NCBI RefSeq assembly: GCF_000802245.2
Contig: NZ_CP021080.1
Span: 1 to 64,000, forward strand
Source of the DNA: Streptomyces pluripotens
GTDB taxonomy: Bacteria > Actinomycetota > Actinomycetes > Streptomycetales > Streptomycetaceae
Reading direction: 5' to 3'
DNA length: 64,000 nt
Part shown: in pieces, positions 63,617 through 64,000 of the stretch
Layout: every line of letters begins with the position of its first letter
How positions within the stretch are numbered: position 1 is the stretch's first letter
The notes under the pieces: model-generated
What the model was told of the DNA's origin: nothing
Databases searched by the model: none
The model's input: the letters and a program-made list of their open reading frames with translations, nothing else
Program-made: the position numbers and the translations under genes

Positions 63617-64000
63617 TCAGGACGTCTCGGCACGGACGATCACGACCGGGCAGCTCGCGTGGTGCGACACGTGCTGGCTGACAGAACCGAGGAGGGCGCT
63701 CGCGAACCCTCCCCTACCCCGGCTACCGACAACCAGGACCTCTGCTCCTTCGGCGGCGCGCAGCAGCACCTCGGCCGGATTGCCGTGCGCCAGGAATTCC
63801 CGGACCTTGCTGGCCGCGTCCGCGCCGAGCACGTCGGCCAGTTCCTTCCGCATCCGCCGCCGGGCCTCCTCCTCGTCGACATCCATGTCGACGGCCGGCG
63901 CCGACCATCCGTACAGGCCCGGCAGCTCCCAGGCCGCGACCGCGTCCACGGTGCCGCCGGCCAGGTCGGCGTAGCGCACGGCCCAGCGCAGTGCCGCGTA
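63617..64000 (-). CDS. Universal stress protein (copy 4; start beyond right edge)
   Basis: The frame stays open to base 64,000 (the codons there read AALRWAVRYADLAGG), so the N-terminus lies outside the window. It shows DAVAAWELPGLYGWS and the nucleotide-binding VVGSRGRGGFASALLGSVSQ near the C-terminus, ending SCPVVIVRAETS. Only one Usp domain is visible, so it is either a single-domain Usp (about 140-150 residues) or the second half of a tandem one. ATP-binding type. Confidence 0.88.
   Translation of the reverse strand, partial: YAALRWAVRYADLAGGTVDAVAAWELPGLYGWSAPAVDMDVDEEEARRRMRKELADVLGADAASKVREFLAHGNPAEVLLRAAEGAEVLVVGSRGRGGFASALLGSVSQHVSHHASCPVVIVRAETS

Overview
The window is high-GC actinobacterial DNA, most likely Streptomyces. 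Codon third positions are almost always G or C, starts are often GTG, neighbouring genes overlap by 4 bases (ATGA/GTGA), and most proteins resemble streptomycete or mycobacterial families. No rRNA, tRNA, insertion sequence, prophage or CRISPR array was seen.

Positions 1-22,000 hold ordinary accessory and housekeeping modules: the right end of a small biosynthetic cluster (partial TPP enzyme, SRPBCC protein, KAS III-like enzyme with an altered catalytic triad, PLP aminotransferase); an MFS permease; a leftward livKGFHM-type ABC transporter operon ending in an alpha/beta hydrolase; a PRC-barrel protein; a MerR regulator with a perfect operator palindrome; a SulP permease; an ACT-domain protein; a decayed TetR gene; an acyl-CoA ligase divergent from a PucR-like regulator; and an MmpL exporter.

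From about 22,600 to the right edge lies a stress/dormancy island whose gene content parallels the DosR (DevR) regulon of Mycobacterium tuberculosis and the OsdKR regulon of S. coelicolor. It contains a DevS-like sensor kinase with a conserved candidate haem-ligand His (26,196-27,926), a DevR-like response regulator (43,960-44,661), four CBS-BON proteins, four universal stress proteins, two Rv1733c-like membrane proteins, PPDK, two Zn alcohol dehydrogenases, two PPOX-type flavin/split-barrel proteins, a STAS protein, an M50-CBS intramembrane protease, flavodoxin, phosphoketolase, Hsp20, nicotinate phosphoribosyltransferase, an Acg-like nitroreductase, a CtpF-like P-type ATPase and a TrkA pair.

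Two things stand out. First, a complete nine-gene archaeal/vacuolar-type (A/V-type) ATPase operon (order H-C-I-K-F-E-A-B-D, 45,992-53,859) sits in the middle of the island. This rotary enzyme is unusual for Streptomyces, which normally rely on an F-type ATPase. Second, a palindromic motif close to RGGNCCGANCGGCCCY recurs about 20 times, mostly 60-90 bases upstream of island genes and often in pairs spaced 20-22 bases. One copy lies in the promoter region of the ATPase operon, and one near hsp20 closely resembles the mycobacterial DosR box. The simplest model is that the DevR-like regulator controls the island, including the ATPase, so that hypoxia or redox stress would switch on phosphoketolase/PPDK fermentation, NAD salvage, ion pumping and a second rotary ATPase together.
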